Shown piece by piece: positions 35,949 to 46,584 of a stretch of DNA of 64,000 nucleotides. The stretch lies in contig JALRMH010000040.1 of the NCBI GenBank assembly GCA_026119935.1, forward strand, positions 307,684-371,683, written 5' to 3'. The stretch's first letter is position 1. The number at the start of each line of letters is the position of its first letter. The position numbers and the translations under genes were made by a program. Origin of the DNA: Endothia cerciana (lineage: Eukaryota > Ascomycota > Sordariomycetes > Diaporthales > Cryphonectriaceae). The notes below the pieces were generated by a model that ran no database searches, was not told the DNA's origin, and saw nothing but the letters and a program-made list of their open reading frames with translations.

Positions 35949-37841
35949 TCAAATGGGAATGCTTTTCGCAGTTGCTAGCCAGAACGCACACCTGCTCTCC
36001 AAGATTGGTATTCGTTGGCTGTGGAAGCCATCGGTATCCGTCGTGAGTTCCAGCCCCGTCTTCAGCTCTGGCACTCCAGGTACTGAATTATTTGTGAGCT
36101 GTGAGCCGTCAGTGGTGAGGTGGCCCTTCGAACAAGACAGGGTGCCTCGGAGATTGGGATGCTGAAGAAAAAAAAAAAGTCGGCTGTCCTCACCTTACGT
36201 GCATTTGGGTCACCAGTCTCCAGAAAACTCGCCACCGCACCCGCATAACCGTAGTATCGCAGCATCTGAGTCGGATTAGAAGTCGTGACGGTGTTCCACT
36301 GACATCCATCATCATCAGCACGAGCTGAGACATAGAACAAAGAGAAGGCCCGTGTTCCTACCGCACAGCTGCTATTGTACCCCGGCTCTAGGCAGATGTA
36401 GGGCTCATCGCTGCCCTGATATCCATCCACGTCAGCTCATTCTGGAGGCGAGGCCAAGCGCCCAAAAGCTGAAAAGAGTGGTACTGACATGGACCGCAGG
36501 CGGAACCGTCCACTCCGCCAGCCATCCCGTAACAGGCGCTGCAGAAGCAGCCCAGTACGCCGGACACGACAGCACAATATCCCGATAGACGTACGAGGCC
36601 CTCCCGAGCGTCGTGTTCCAGGACCAGGCCCCGGAGTCCGTCGTCCCGCTGGCCGGGTAGGCCTCCTTCACGGCCAGCACCTGCTCGGCGGAGAACCGGG
36701 GCAGGAAGTCCGCAAGCCAGCGGTCGAATCCGGCCGCCGTGGCGTTGTACGGCGACCCCGCGGCCTGCCCGAGTGAAGGGTCGACGAACTCCGCGCCCTC
36801 GTCGCTGTTGAACAGCCCCCAGACCAGCTCCGCGTTCAGCTTCTTGCCCGCCAGGGCCTCTGTCAGCGTTTTCGTGAGGAACGTCCCGTCGATCACCGGC
36901 GCCCAGGCGTAGCCCGGATATATGTACGATGTTCCCACCGCCGTGCTCGCGTCCATGATGACGCTCAAGTTCAGACCCCGCAAGCAGTCCACCGTGTCTG
37001 ACCCGTTCCCGCCGCCGCCGCCCGCGGCGGGAGGACACCCTGCCAGGCTCACAAACTTGCTGTACAGAGCCTCGGCCTCCGGATCGTCGTAGCGGTAGGT
37101 CCTCAGCCAGAACGGACTACTGGCCACCGCCCTCCCGAACAGTCCCGGCCGCGCCGCCCTTTCCCCACCACCCGCGATCGTCTGCGCGATCACCGAGCCG
37201 CCGCCCGCGGACTGGCCTAAGATGCCCACGTTCCACGGGTCGCCCCCAAAGTGCGCGATGTGACTGCGCACCCACCGCAGGGCGGCCTGCTGGTCCAGCA
37301 GGCCCGGGTTCAGGGCGGCGCGCGGGTCGTCGTGGACTGCCTGTCCGGGTAGGAAACCCAGGGCGCCGAGGCGGTAGTTTGGGTATACGAGCACGATGTC
37401 GTTCTCGTCGCTGGCGTTCAGCGTTGGGTATCCGTAGGGCGGGACGCCGAAGCTCGCGGTGCCGGCTATGTAGGCCCCGCCGTGGAAGACCACCACGACA
37501 GGTCTTAGCGCGCTGCCGTCCACCCAGGGCCGGGAGTATATGCCGAGGTACAGGCAGTCCTCGGAGCCCGTGCCGTCTTGCAGCGGGCAGGAGGGGAAGG
37601 GTCGGTCTGTGTCATAGGCCTGGGAGGACGGGTAGGCGGGTGGTGGCTGGGGTGGGCTGAAACGGTTGGGCGGCGCGGTGGATGCGCCGAAGGGGATACG
37701 GCGGTAGGTGGTTATGTTGTATGCGGTTACGTAGGACCCAGAGAGAGTGATGTAGGGAAGAATGATATTAGGAGCCTCAAATGCGAGGGTGAGAGTGGTG
37801 AGGGCGGAGACGAGACCAACTAGGATGGTTCTGAGCGCCAT
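35949..37841 (-). CDS. Secreted type-B carboxylesterase/lipase
   Basis: This is an alpha/beta-hydrolase of the cholinesterase/type-B carboxylesterase family that hydrolyses carboxylic esters, probably outside the cell. Three exons are inferred: 37841-36489, 36415-36194 and 36098-35949, with phase-0 introns of 73 and 95 bases, giving 574 residues, normal for the family. Residues 1-20 form a signal peptide (MALRTILVGLVSALTTLTLA), which is why the Met at 37841 is preferred to an in-frame Met 14 codons upstream. Also visible are EDCLYLGIYS, the oxyanion-hole HGGAY, the nucleophile elbow GQSAGG (Ser ~209), the acidic member in SDEGAEF (~349), and the catalytic His of VHGSDE, formed across the first splice junction (His 451). 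Many NxS/T sites suit secretion. The gene is intact, in contrast to the broken genes on both sides. Confidence 0.92.
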
Positions 37842-38739
37842 CCTCGCTCCATGCGACAGTGGGGTTGAAGAGATGAAGTGCATTCAACGCATGATCCCAT
37901 GGATAACCGTTACTTTCGTGAGCGATATTATTTGTAATTGATTCTCGCAGAGACCCAGAGCTTATGAGCGAGGATGATCACTGATGCACCTCGCCCCAAA
38001 TCACCCCGATATACGCGAGGAACCCCTTCTCCTCAACTACATCGGCTCAGGACAAAAGCGAGGCCACAATTTATCTCCGTTGTGTTGACAGAGCTCATAA
38101 AAAACAAGCAGCCCATTTATTCTTAAAGACTAAGCACCAAAAAGAAAGAAGAAGAACAAGAAAGAAAAAAAAAAAAGGAACACCCGCGGCGGAGTGTCTG
38201 TCATTGGTGCTGCAAGTCTCAAATTTCCTGTCTGAAAGCTCCCTGCAACAACTAAATCACGTTCTCGGCGTACTCTGGCGTGAACCGTCCAGATGCGTCC
38301 ACCCCGGTGTGACAGGGAGTTGTCGATAATTGTGTCAAGTTCCCAAGATATCGTGCAATTCAAGACTATCGCACTCTGTCGGGTCGTTGGGGCGCTGTGG
38401 TCTTGGACATTAATTAATTAAGTATATCCTGGAGTAGGACCTTAATTGCCATGATATCTTGCACTGTCCAGTCAAAGGGCCATCAATCTTGCATTCTCGC
38501 GACGTCGATAGCACAGACATGATCAGAATGCTCCCAGAAGCACCGCAAGACTCCTGGCCGTACTACCGATGATTATTCCTGCGACTGCGCACTTGGACAG
38601 GCTTGGGCATGACTGCCTATGCTACCGGTTACAGCGGACGATCTTGCACTGAGCTCTGAAATGGGGCAGAGATTGCGCCTGTACTGTTTCTTGACTCGGT
38701 CCCTGTGGCAGTTGCATTTACCGCAGCGCCTGTGGCTGC
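37842..38739. other. Intergenic region, esterase promoter side
   Basis: Holds the upstream region of the esterase; no gene recognised. A-rich runs near 38150-38175 give spurious Phe/Lys-rich frames on either strand. Confidence 0.45.
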
Positions 38740-39248
38740 TTAGTCGGATGATCGGTTCAGCAGAGCGATATCCTCAGCCGAGAGAGTACATTCCGCAACA
38801 CCGGACGTAGAAACAGTAGTCAGATCGACATCCACCCACGTCAAGTCGATGGCATCGTTAGTCCCGAAGGTAAATGCTGTTGTAAAGGAGGGACACCCTG
38901 AGAGGCCGCTGACCACCATCGCCTCTCTGCCCCGGGTTAGTGTGCCTTCACACCAGGGAGAGTAGAACCCGTATGTTGTGATGGAAAGGCCGCTGGGAGG
39001 ACGCAATTTAGTCGACCGGGCCGTCAAGGGGTGGCGTTGAAGATGCTGTACATACGGTGACCAGCAGCGCGCAGTCGTCTCCTCGTCGTCCTCGCCCGAC
39101 GGCGTTCTCACTTCCTGCTTTGCCGTCATCCAAGCGGTGGGACAGACGATGCCCGGCGAGTACAAATAGGTGTCGCCTAGGCCTCCCGGGATGGCCGGGC
39201 AGCAAGGCTGGCCACTGCAACCACAGACTCCCTCTGGGTAAAACGAGG
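38740..39248 (-). pseudogene. Remnant of a cysteine-rich, probably secreted protein
   Basis: Read on the minus strand, one frame gives a Cys-dense start (VCGCSGQPCCPAIPGG) followed by LYSPGIVCPTAWMTA and then ...DLTWVDVDLTTVSTSG to a stop at 38740. The SPG-x-x-CP-x-x-W pattern occurs in fungal cell-surface proteins of unknown role. The Cys-containing segment expected after ETTAR is one base out of frame (CALLVTVCTASS lies in the neighbouring frame). The Fot1-like element is inserted immediately upstream, so any N-terminal part would lie beyond 41093. The family call is tentative. Confidence 0.35.
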
Positions 39249-39250
39249 TA

Positions 39251-39292
39251 AGTCAAAGCACCCCCCTTCCGATCACCCCGGTCAGCCACACC
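39251..39292 (+). repeat. Left terminal inverted repeat (42 bp)
   Basis: Matches the reverse complement of the right end along its whole length, apart from a 17-base unit present once here and twice on the right. Confidence 0.92.
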
Positions 39293-39384
39293 GCTGTTTC
39301 AACCCCTCCTATATATCTTTATATTTCTCAACTAATTCTTTTTCAAAACGCTTCATTTTTCTACTATACATCAATTACTATACA

Positions 39385-40992
39385 ATGAAGCTATATGCAG
39401 AATCTGACATCGATCAGGCTATCAAAGCTATCAAGACAGGCGTTTCTATTCGAAACGCCTCAAAAGAATAGGGAATTCCTTACACAACTATTCAGAACCG
39501 TCTGAAAGGCACACAAACTCGTCAACTAGGTGCTGAGCCTTTACAAAGGCTCTCTTTTAGCCAAGAGAGTAAATTAGTTGAATGGATCCTTATTCAGGAA
39601 AGCCTAGGGCTTCCACCTAGCCATTCAGAACTTAGGCATTTTGCTCAACGGATCCTCGAGGTCCAGGGCGATCCCCAGGCTCTAGGAAAGAAATGGACTC
39701 AGGCTTTCTTGAAGATAAATCCAGAGATAAAGGTCCGAAAGACTCGAAGGATTGCCTCAGCTCGAACCAACAGAGCTACAACAGAGGTAATACAGCCTTA
39801 GTTTTCGTCTTTTCGATCTTCCTCAGGTTCAAGCTATTAAGCCAGCTAATCGATGGAATATAGACGAGGCTGGGATAAGAGAGGGCTAGGGAGAGAATGG
39901 CTTAGTCCTCGGAGGCTCTTCTTCACGTTCAACGCAGAAAAAAGAGCCTGGGTCGAGAGCCTAGACCTCTTTTCTCGAGTGTATCTCTGCTGCCGGCACC
40001 TACCTCTTTCCTCTGGTTATCTTTAAAGGTTTAACTGTACAACAATAATAGTTTCCTATTTAATTAGAGCTTTCGAAGGCTGGCAATTCATAGCAACAAA
40101 AAACAGATAGACTAATAATATAATAGCACTTAAATAGCTGGAAAAGATCTTTATCCTAAGCAGCTAGCTAGCAGACCCCTTAGAAGCAAAGCTATTAGTC
40201 CTAGATAGCTATAGCAGCTATATAACTAAGGAATTCATATAGCAATGCTTTCAGAATAATATTCTATTACTTTATTTACCTCCTTATACCTCTTATATAC
40301 TTCAACCCCTTAATCTCAGAGTCTTTTCATCTTTTAAGAGGGTATATAGAAAGAAAGTTAGTCTTCTAAGCTTATAAGGCGATTCAATAGTTCTAGGAAA
40401 GCGATTATTCCTCGAAAACTACTATCTGGCTTATATAGAAGGACTTTCTAGCCAGAATATCAGATCTAGTTAGAAAGCAACTAGTTTATAGCCAGTCAGA
40501 CCATCTAAACCGCTTTTAAGCCCTCTTCTTCTCAAGAACACTTCTCAACGCATTCAGACCCAGCCGAATTCAAGCTCAAGGCCTTCAACTACAGCTCAGA
40601 CTACTCAGAAAGCCTCCTCAAGCCAACCAGATCTCTTTTCAACTCCTCGAAAGGCTAAAGATCTATACTATCAACTATAGAAACATCGGAACCACATTTT
40701 CACACTGCCACAACAACGCCTATTGTTCAGAAAAATAGATAAAGTACGTCAAGAGAAAGACCTAGAGCTGGCTCAAGCTCTGGAGAGAAATAAAGGGCTG
40801 GAAAGGCAAATTGAGGCTTTGAGGCCTTCGAAAAGAAGAAAGGTTGATATCAGCCCGAATTCGAAGTTCGCAGGGATTGAGGCGATACAGAGGGCTCAAA
40901 ATGCAGTCAATCGAGATGAGGATAGTCAGGATGAAGAGAGCGATGGCGAATTGCCTACTGACGAAGAGGATTGCATCGTGGTGGGTGAATAG
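39385..40992 (+). pseudogene. Fot1/pogo-family transposase, many stops
   Basis: Starts MKLYAESDIDQAIKAIKTGV with a helix-turn-helix of the pogo/CENP-B type (IRNAS...GIPYTTIQNRL), interrupted by TAG at 39469-39471. A CENP-B-like second DNA-binding segment (LPPSHSELRHFAQRIL) follows. The DDE catalytic part is recognisable as NIDEAG...GLVLGGSSS, TSFLECISAAG, LVIFKG and GWQF, broken by repeated TAG/TAA codons where Gln or Trp is expected. The last ~90 codons (40723-40992) remain open: a Glu/Lys coiled-coil with a basic patch (RPSKRRKVD) and an acidic tail. Stops at former CAG/CAA/TGG codons fit C-to-T (and G-to-A) RIP. Confidence 0.88.
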
Positions 40993-41032
40993 AATAGAAA
41001 AGTATATATAATATATATGTGTGTATATATAT

Positions 41033-41091
41033 GGTGTGGCTGACCGGGGTGATCGGAAAGGGGGGGTGATCGGAAGGGGGGTGCTTTGACT
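41033..41091 (-). repeat. Right terminal inverted repeat (59 bp) with internal duplication
   Basis: Inverted copy of the left end but 17 bases longer because a TGATCGGAA-plus-G-run unit is present twice in tandem. Confidence 0.92.
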
Positions 41092-42365
41092 TATAGCAGG
41101 GCACGGGCCTAGGGGCCACGCCAGTCCAACGATTTGAGAGATAGCTCTGCGTGCAGTAGGAGAAGGTGAGTGCGTTCGGAATTTTGTATGTATGGCAGGG
41201 AGCTCCCAAGTCCTCAAATGCGATATGATCCCTCGTGGTGTGGCCGTGTATTAAATGGACAGGACGGATGAGCACGATAACATTTCTCCTGAAGACAGCG
41301 CAGCTGAAGAGGATTCTGGATGCGAACCCGCGGGCATTGTGACTGAATCAACAGATCTAAACTCGGGCAAGCATTCGGTTTCCATCTGGGCGTTCACGCA
41401 GCACCCTCCGACTACCTGATTCATGCTGAAAGTGTGACCGAGACACCTGGCTGCCGCGTCGTTGACGATCCTGGAAGAAGGGGCGAGGCATGCTGGTGTT
41501 ATTGGTTTTTGTATGATTCTGGACGCCCTAACATGCGTGCTTCCTATCTCATCCGGCGAGTCATCTCGAGCGATGAGTCCCGAAGAGGAAGAATTTTTGA
41601 GCCAGTTCGACCGTCATGATATGCTGTTCTTCAGATCTCCTGCCATCCTTTCAGGCTGCCGTATCTTGACTCGACGTCCTTGCGCTTTCTTGTCCTTTCA
41701 AGAAGCTGTTGATCTCTCCATAAGTCAAGAGGGGCCCCCTAGATTGGGCTAAGGATAAACACTTCCACCTCTCTATCACGATATGGGGTGAATGTAACCT
41801 GAATGTAATTATCAAGTCAGATAACAGACTATCGAGAGTAGGAGGGAGGAGACGAGTACTGTATCGCGTATAACTCGACCCCTGTGGCCGAGGATATGCC
41901 AGCCTCGAGAACTGCCCGTCTCAGACAGCCACCATGTCCGCATAAGCTGATTACCATCGGATGCTCTCGAAGACCTCCTCAGGAGGGTGAGGGGGTGTTC
42001 GAAGGGCGGGTTTGGATGTGGAGCAGTATCTACCAGTAGCACAGTACAGTAGAACCAGGCAAGTGCCAAGGCTTATAAACCTTATCCGCGCGACTTCGCG
42101 TAAAGGGGTGGCCCAAGCGTTCCGCGTCACCCCCAGAGAACGTCACGACTTTTGGACTCTAGTCACCCGCCATCCAAAAACTTCCCTCCTCGTCAGAGGG
42201 AGGAGCTGTGCTTCGTCTGCTCGGCTCGACTGTCTCGCTGACCAAATGCTTCGCTTCGAGCAGCGCTGGGGTCTCTCATGCGCATATCGTATCGCAATAC
42301 CGCACCGCACCTCTTCTACCCCGCAATCGAGTCCTGACAAAGGCCGTCGTCGACAACCATGAGCG
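41092..42365. other. Intergenic region upstream of PSO2
   Basis: Starts with the right TA duplication of the element. The frame at 41462-41752 (+) contains a protein-like stretch (ALTCVLPISSGESSRAM) but no family was recognised; it may be another fragment. The PSO2 promoter lies at the right end. Confidence 0.45.
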
Positions 42366-45185
42366 ATGGCGCCCTCCAAGACGACCAAAGCACCGATGCC
42401 CGCGCGTCCTGCGCTTAAACCTGCCCTATCAAAGACTCCCAAGAAGCGGGACAGCGTCACGAACAAGAGCATCCTCAACTTCTTCCAGAAGGTCGACCGC
42501 CCCGACGAATCCCTGTTCGTTGATGGTGATGCCGCGCCAGTGGCAAATAAAACTTTCCCAAAGGAAGAGGACGATATATATGGGGCAGATGACCCGGCGC
42601 TGGAGGAGAGACACAATGAAGCACAGACGCCGAACAAGCGGAGGAAACTGAGCGAGACCGGTGACGGGGAGAAGAGTACAGCGTCCGCACCAACAGAACC
42701 GGAGCCACAGCCCAGGAAGACATCGCAGGCTAAGCCTTCACCACCGAAGAAGCCTCGTAGGGGGCCATTTCTGGACGACTCGGACTCGGAGGAAGAAAAT
42801 CATGAGTCCTCCCCAACTACACCATCGGGTGGGCCAAGATCAGAGGACACTAGACCTCTAGCAAGAGACGAGCAGGAAGTATGGCCAACCACCACATCCA
42901 CGTCTGCGAATGAGGAGCCCTCGAGGACAAATCTAACCCCTGCCCCTGCCCCAGCCCCAGCCCTAGAACCAGTCTTCGAGACCCCTCCGCCGCCCTTGAG
43001 ACACGAGCCCTCGGCAGATGGAGACTACGGAGAGTTTGACGATCTGGACGACAGGTTTGACGACGACCTATTCGAGGGAGAAGAGCTGCGCGAGATGAGA
43101 TTTATGAAAGAACAGGCACGGCTCGAGGCGGAAGAGGCGGGGATAGAAAGCTGCGACGATGGTTTCGAGACCCTCATGGAAGATGATGGTATGACCGCGA
43201 GCTGTCCAATATGTAATGCCAGCCTTGCTGGGATCACGTCAGATCAGGCCACGGTCCATGTCAACTCATGCCTGGATGGAAATCCAACACCGCTACCCTC
43301 CAAGAAGCCCCCAAAGTCCCCGCCCCAGCCGTCAAGACCGAGAGTTGAGATCAAAGAGGAGGACCTGGTGTCGGCGCCGGAGGTTGGCAAGCGCTTCGCA
43401 CGCGCTGCCATCGCCCGGCCGGGACAGGCAAACCCGATATCAATTGGTGGGGGAGGACCAAGCACCAGCGGCGGGTCCACCTCTGCCTTCTCGAAGCTCA
43501 TGTCGGGCCATGCCGAAGACGCAGCATGGGCCACGGCAGCCGCTGCCGAGCATTCGTCGCGAGGCAAGCCGGCGTACCAGAGGACTTGTCCGTTCTACAA
43601 GATCATGCCTGGCTTCCACATTTGCGTGGATGCGTTCCGGTATGGTGCCGTCGAGGGGTGCCGAGCGTACTTTCTCAGCCACTTCCACAGCGACCACTAT
43701 ATCGGGTTGACGGCGAGCTGGGTCCACGGGCCGATCTATTGCAGCAAGGTTACGGGGAGCCTGGTCAGGTCACAGCTGAAGACGGCAGAGAAGTACGTTG
43801 TCGAGTTGGAATTCGAGAAGAAGGTTCCCGTCCCAGGGACGGATGGAGTATTTGTGACCATGATCCCCGCCAACCACTGCCCCGGCAGCTCCTTATTTCT
43901 CTTCGAAAAGGCTGTCTCGAATGCAAATCCCCACGCCAATTCCAAGGAGAAGAGAGTTCAACGGATCCTGCACTGCGGCGACTTCCGGGCCTGCCCGGCC
44001 CACATCGAGCACCCACAATTGAAGCCAGAGACGGTTGATGCTCTAGGGAAGGTCAGGCAGCAGAAAATCGACGTGTGCTACCTCGACACAACATATCTCA
44101 ACCCACGGTACTCCTTCCCGCCGCAGACCGACGTTATTCGGGCATGCGCCCACCTCTGCCTCGAGCTGGACACAACACTCAGGGAGGAGAACGAGACTGA
44201 ATGGTACAGCGTCCTGCGCCGCCGCGAGGGCAAAGGCGCCGGAAACAACGACACCGTCAGCCGCTTCTTCGTCGCAGCCGACAAGGCCACGGACACCAAG
44301 ACACCAGACCCGGCCACCCCGAAACCCGAAGCGCCCACCACGCCCAACGCTCTCAGCGTCCTGGGCCAACAAGCCCGCGACAACCGCAACCGCCTCCTCG
44401 TCGTCTGTGGTACCTACAGCATCGGCAAGGAACGAATCTGCAAAGCCATCGCCATCGCACTCAAGACCAAGATCTTCGCCAGCCCGGCCAAGATCCGGAT
44501 CTGCTCACAGTTAGGCGACCTCGAGCTGACAAACCTCATGACCGACAACCCGCACGAGGCACAGGTCCACATGCAGATGCTGATGGAGATCCGTGCCGAG
44601 ACGCTCGCCGAATACCTGGACCACTATCGCCCGCACTTTGGTCGCGTTATCGGGTTCCGCCCCTCGGGTTGGAATTACAGGCCATCCATGGCGAATAATG
44701 GTGGCAAGTCCGGATCTGCGGCGCAGGTCACCGCCAACATGCCTCCCAGCTCCGTACCGACCACGCAGATCCTCCACGGCCCAGGGTGGCGAACGCGCTT
44801 CGGCCCGCGGGACCTGGTGCCGCAGCAGGGGAGCTCGGGGGAGGCGATGTGCTTCGGTGTCCCGTACAGCGAGCACAGCAGCTTCAGGGAGCTGATGCTG
44901 TTCGTCATGTCCCTGAGGATAGAAAGGATCGTGCCGACGGTGAACGTGGGCAGCGAGCCGAGCCGGCGCAGGATGAAGGGCTGGACGGACCGGTGGCTAA
45001 GTGAGCGGCGGAGGGGAGGGGTAGTGAGGGTCGTCAGGGAGGAAGGGGATGGTGGGGAGGATGTTCTGGGTGACGATGGGGAGGCTAGGGAGGGCAAACA
45101 CGGCGGGATAGTAGGAGGGAATGGCAAGAACGAGGTAGCCATGTGGGATGGGAAGGACGGGCGAGGTGGTGCTGTGCATTGGTAG
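42366..45185 (+). CDS. pso2: DNA cross-link repair nuclease PSO2/SNM1
   Basis: A nuclear 5' exonuclease of the metallo-beta-lactamase/beta-CASP family that processes interstrand cross-links. One uninterrupted frame of 939 residues. The N-terminus has a short SILNFFQK segment (~35) resembling a PCNA-interacting motif, then a long acidic and Pro-rich disordered part. A UBZ4-like zinc finger begins CPICNASL (~279) and closes with His and Cys. The catalytic module follows: metal-binding SHFHSDHYIGL (~438), PANHCPGS, HCGDFRA (~536), LDTTYLNP (~573), beta-CASP CGTYSIGKE (~680) and PYSEHSSF in the DRMBL segment (~833). The C-terminal ~60 residues after the last conserved WLSERR block are Gly/Asp/Glu-rich and unlike the family core. 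No break was seen. It is convergent with LSM2. Confidence 0.95.
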   Translation: MAPSKTTKAPMPARPALKPALSKTPKKRDSVTNKSILNFFQKVDRPDESLFVDGDAAPVANKTFPKEEDDIYGADDPALEERHNEAQTPNKRRKLSETGDGEKSTASAPTEPEPQPRKTSQAKPSPPKKPRRGPFLDDSDSEEENHESSPTTPSGGPRSEDTRPLARDEQEVWPTTTSTSANEEPSRTNLTPAPAPAPALEPVFETPPPPLRHEPSADGDYGEFDDLDDRFDDDLFEGEELREMRFMKEQARLEAEEAGIESCDDGFETLMEDDGMTASCPICNASLAGITSDQATVHVNSCLDGNPTPLPSKKPPKSPPQPSRPRVEIKEEDLVSAPEVGKRFARAAIARPGQANPISIGGGGPSTSGGSTSAFSKLMSGHAEDAAWATAAAAEHSSRGKPAYQRTCPFYKIMPGFHICVDAFRYGAVEGCRAYFLSHFHSDHYIGLTASWVHGPIYCSKVTGSLVRSQLKTAEKYVVELEFEKKVPVPGTDGVFVTMIPANHCPGSSLFLFEKAVSNANPHANSKEKRVQRILHCGDFRACPAHIEHPQLKPETVDALGKVRQQKIDVCYLDTTYLNPRYSFPPQTDVIRACAHLCLELDTTLREENETEWYSVLRRREGKGAGNNDTVSRFFVAADKATDTKTPDPATPKPEAPTTPNALSVLGQQARDNRNRLLVVCGTYSIGKERICKAIAIALKTKIFASPAKIRICSQLGDLELTNLMTDNPHEAQVHMQMLMEIRAETLAEYLDHYRPHFGRVIGFRPSGWNYRPSMANNGGKSGSAAQVTANMPPSSVPTTQILHGPGWRTRFGPRDLVPQQGSSGEAMCFGVPYSEHSSFRELMLFVMSLRIERIVPTVNVGSEPSRRRMKGWTDRWLSERRRGGVVRVVREEGDGGEDVLGDDGEAREGKHGGIVGGNGKNEVAMWDGKDGRGGAVHW

Positions 45186-45723
45186 TGACGATAACCCGCC
45201 AGCTCAGATTTTGTAGATAGCCACACTTTGCGATCTCGTGTGCAGAGAGCGTAACGAGCAAAAAGAAAATGCAAGAGAAAAGAAGAAAAAAAAAAACCCC
45301 TCCCAAGAAAAAAATTGGTTGGGAGCTCAGATCCAAGCAACAGCAGTCTCGAGCTTGGATCAAGATATATCCTCGGCAAGGAACTGTCTTCCGGGGCTCT
45401 GCTGCCCTGCCCTCTATTCCGGGTGATTCTCGTGTCCGCGATCCCGGCACGCCTCTATCGTCCCGTCCCAACAGGGCCCATTATGATGATCGTCTCTCAA
45501 GTCCTCCCTATCCACCATCTACCGCCCCCATGATCGACAGCGGAAAATCAGATCCGAGCCGCCGTCGACCCTACCGCTTCGGGGGATTCCATGCTCAAGA
45601 AACGGGTGCCCTTCACGATTCTCCCCCTCATCACCAGACAGGGACACCGACGGCCCGCCCCGTCACAACTTCGTATTGATGTCGTTCCCCTCCCAGCCAG
45701 ATCCGCCAGTATGTCCTCATTCA
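45186..45723. other. Convergent spacer between PSO2 and LSM2
   Basis: Contains the two 3' ends; A-rich near 45260-45315. No additional gene. Confidence 0.5.
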
Positions 45724-46584
45724 TCACCTCGCCTTCGAGGCCTGGTTCTGCGCCTCTGCAGGATGGTTAGTCAGCATATGAACACTTCACTTGAACCCTT
45801 CCCTCTCTCCTTTTACACCATCCCACCTATCTAAGAGGTATTCAAAATTGTTTTTGGGAAGGGGGGGGGGGGGGGAAGAGGGCAGAAAGAATCTTACCCC
45901 TCCGCGCGGCATCCTCCAGGAGCGTCACGTCGACGGCGCTGCTCGGCAGGTGCACGTACCGCACGACGCTGCCCCGGATGAAGACGTTCTTGACGGCGCT
46001 CAGGTGCGGGTACCTGAGCTCCTCCTGGACGGCGATATCCTCGAGCTTGATGTTGAGGTACTGGTCGACGGATTTGAGCGTCCCCGTGATCTTGATGTCG
46101 TTCTTGAGCTCGACCGTCACCGTCTGGTCGATGAGGGTCTTGAAGAAGCTGTTTTGAGGCAGCCGGGGCGTTAGAAGGAAGGAAAGAAAAAAAAAAAAAA
46201 AAGAGATAGAAAAGGCCACGGGAGAAGAGGACGGGGGAAGAGGGGCAAGGGGAGCATCTATCAAGGTGAAGAGGACGCTGGAGTGCCGCAGCAGTTGGCC
46301 ACAACATCCACCCAGACTCCCGATCTGCCGCGCCGTTTACGACTCGGAACCCCAGCTGCGTGGCATCTCTAAGCGCGGCGCCTTCTTGTCATTTCCTCTT
46401 CACAACACCCCTTTCAACCCCTCCCTGAACCATCCCTCTTCTCTCCCCACGCCAGCGTCCCCAACCTAGGAAGACTCCCTCCCTTTCCCATCACGTCTTC
46501 TCCCCCGCCCGAAAGATTCGCAAGTCCCGGGGGAGGATGGTATCCCCTACTCCTCGGCTTCGCAACTCACCTGAAAAACAACAT
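45724..46584 (-). CDS. lsm2: LSM2, U6 snRNA-associated Sm-like protein
   Basis: Subunit of the Lsm1-7 ring (cytoplasmic mRNA decapping) and the Lsm2-8 ring (nuclear U6 snRNA binding). Three exons are inferred: 46584-46571, 46148-45898 and 45755-45724, giving 98 residues. The 14-base first exon encodes MLFF plus two bases of Ser; the join gives the diagnostic LSM2 start MLFFSFFKTLIDQ. Sm1 is seen in VTVELKNDIKITGTLKSVDQ and Sm2 in NVFIRGSVVRYVHL. The last exon ends EAQNQASKAR. The introns are 422 bases (GTGAGT...CAG) and 142 bases (GTAAGA...CAG); the second contains a G15 run on + (45861-45875). An unspliced ORF through the middle exon would lack the proper start. The splice structure rests on family conservation. 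Confidence 0.93.

Larger units (their letters stand above)
39251..41091 (+). mobile_element. Fot1/pogo-like DNA transposon, non-autonomous by mutation
   Basis: An 1841-base element bounded by terminal inverted repeats and by TA duplications at 39249-39250 and 41092-41093, the target of Tc1/mariner-pogo transposons. Size, TA target and ~42-base ends match fungal Fot1 elements (about 1.9 kb). Ends begin AGTCAAAGCACCCCCCTTCC. The interior is far more AT-rich than neighbouring genes and its transposase is riddled with stops. Complete ends suggest it could still be moved in trans. Confidence 0.93.

Noticed and set aside
35782..36165. 127-codon + frame opposite the esterase 3' end
   Set aside because: It is antisense to exon 3 and intron 2 of the esterase, whose exon 3 (VPGVPEL...CAFW) is conserved in the family.
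45842..46264. 140-codon unspliced LSM2 frame as the gene
   Set aside because: Its N-terminal Phe/Ser-rich part is a translated polypyrimidine tract of intron 1, and its C-terminus reads into intron 2; splicing restores both conserved ends.
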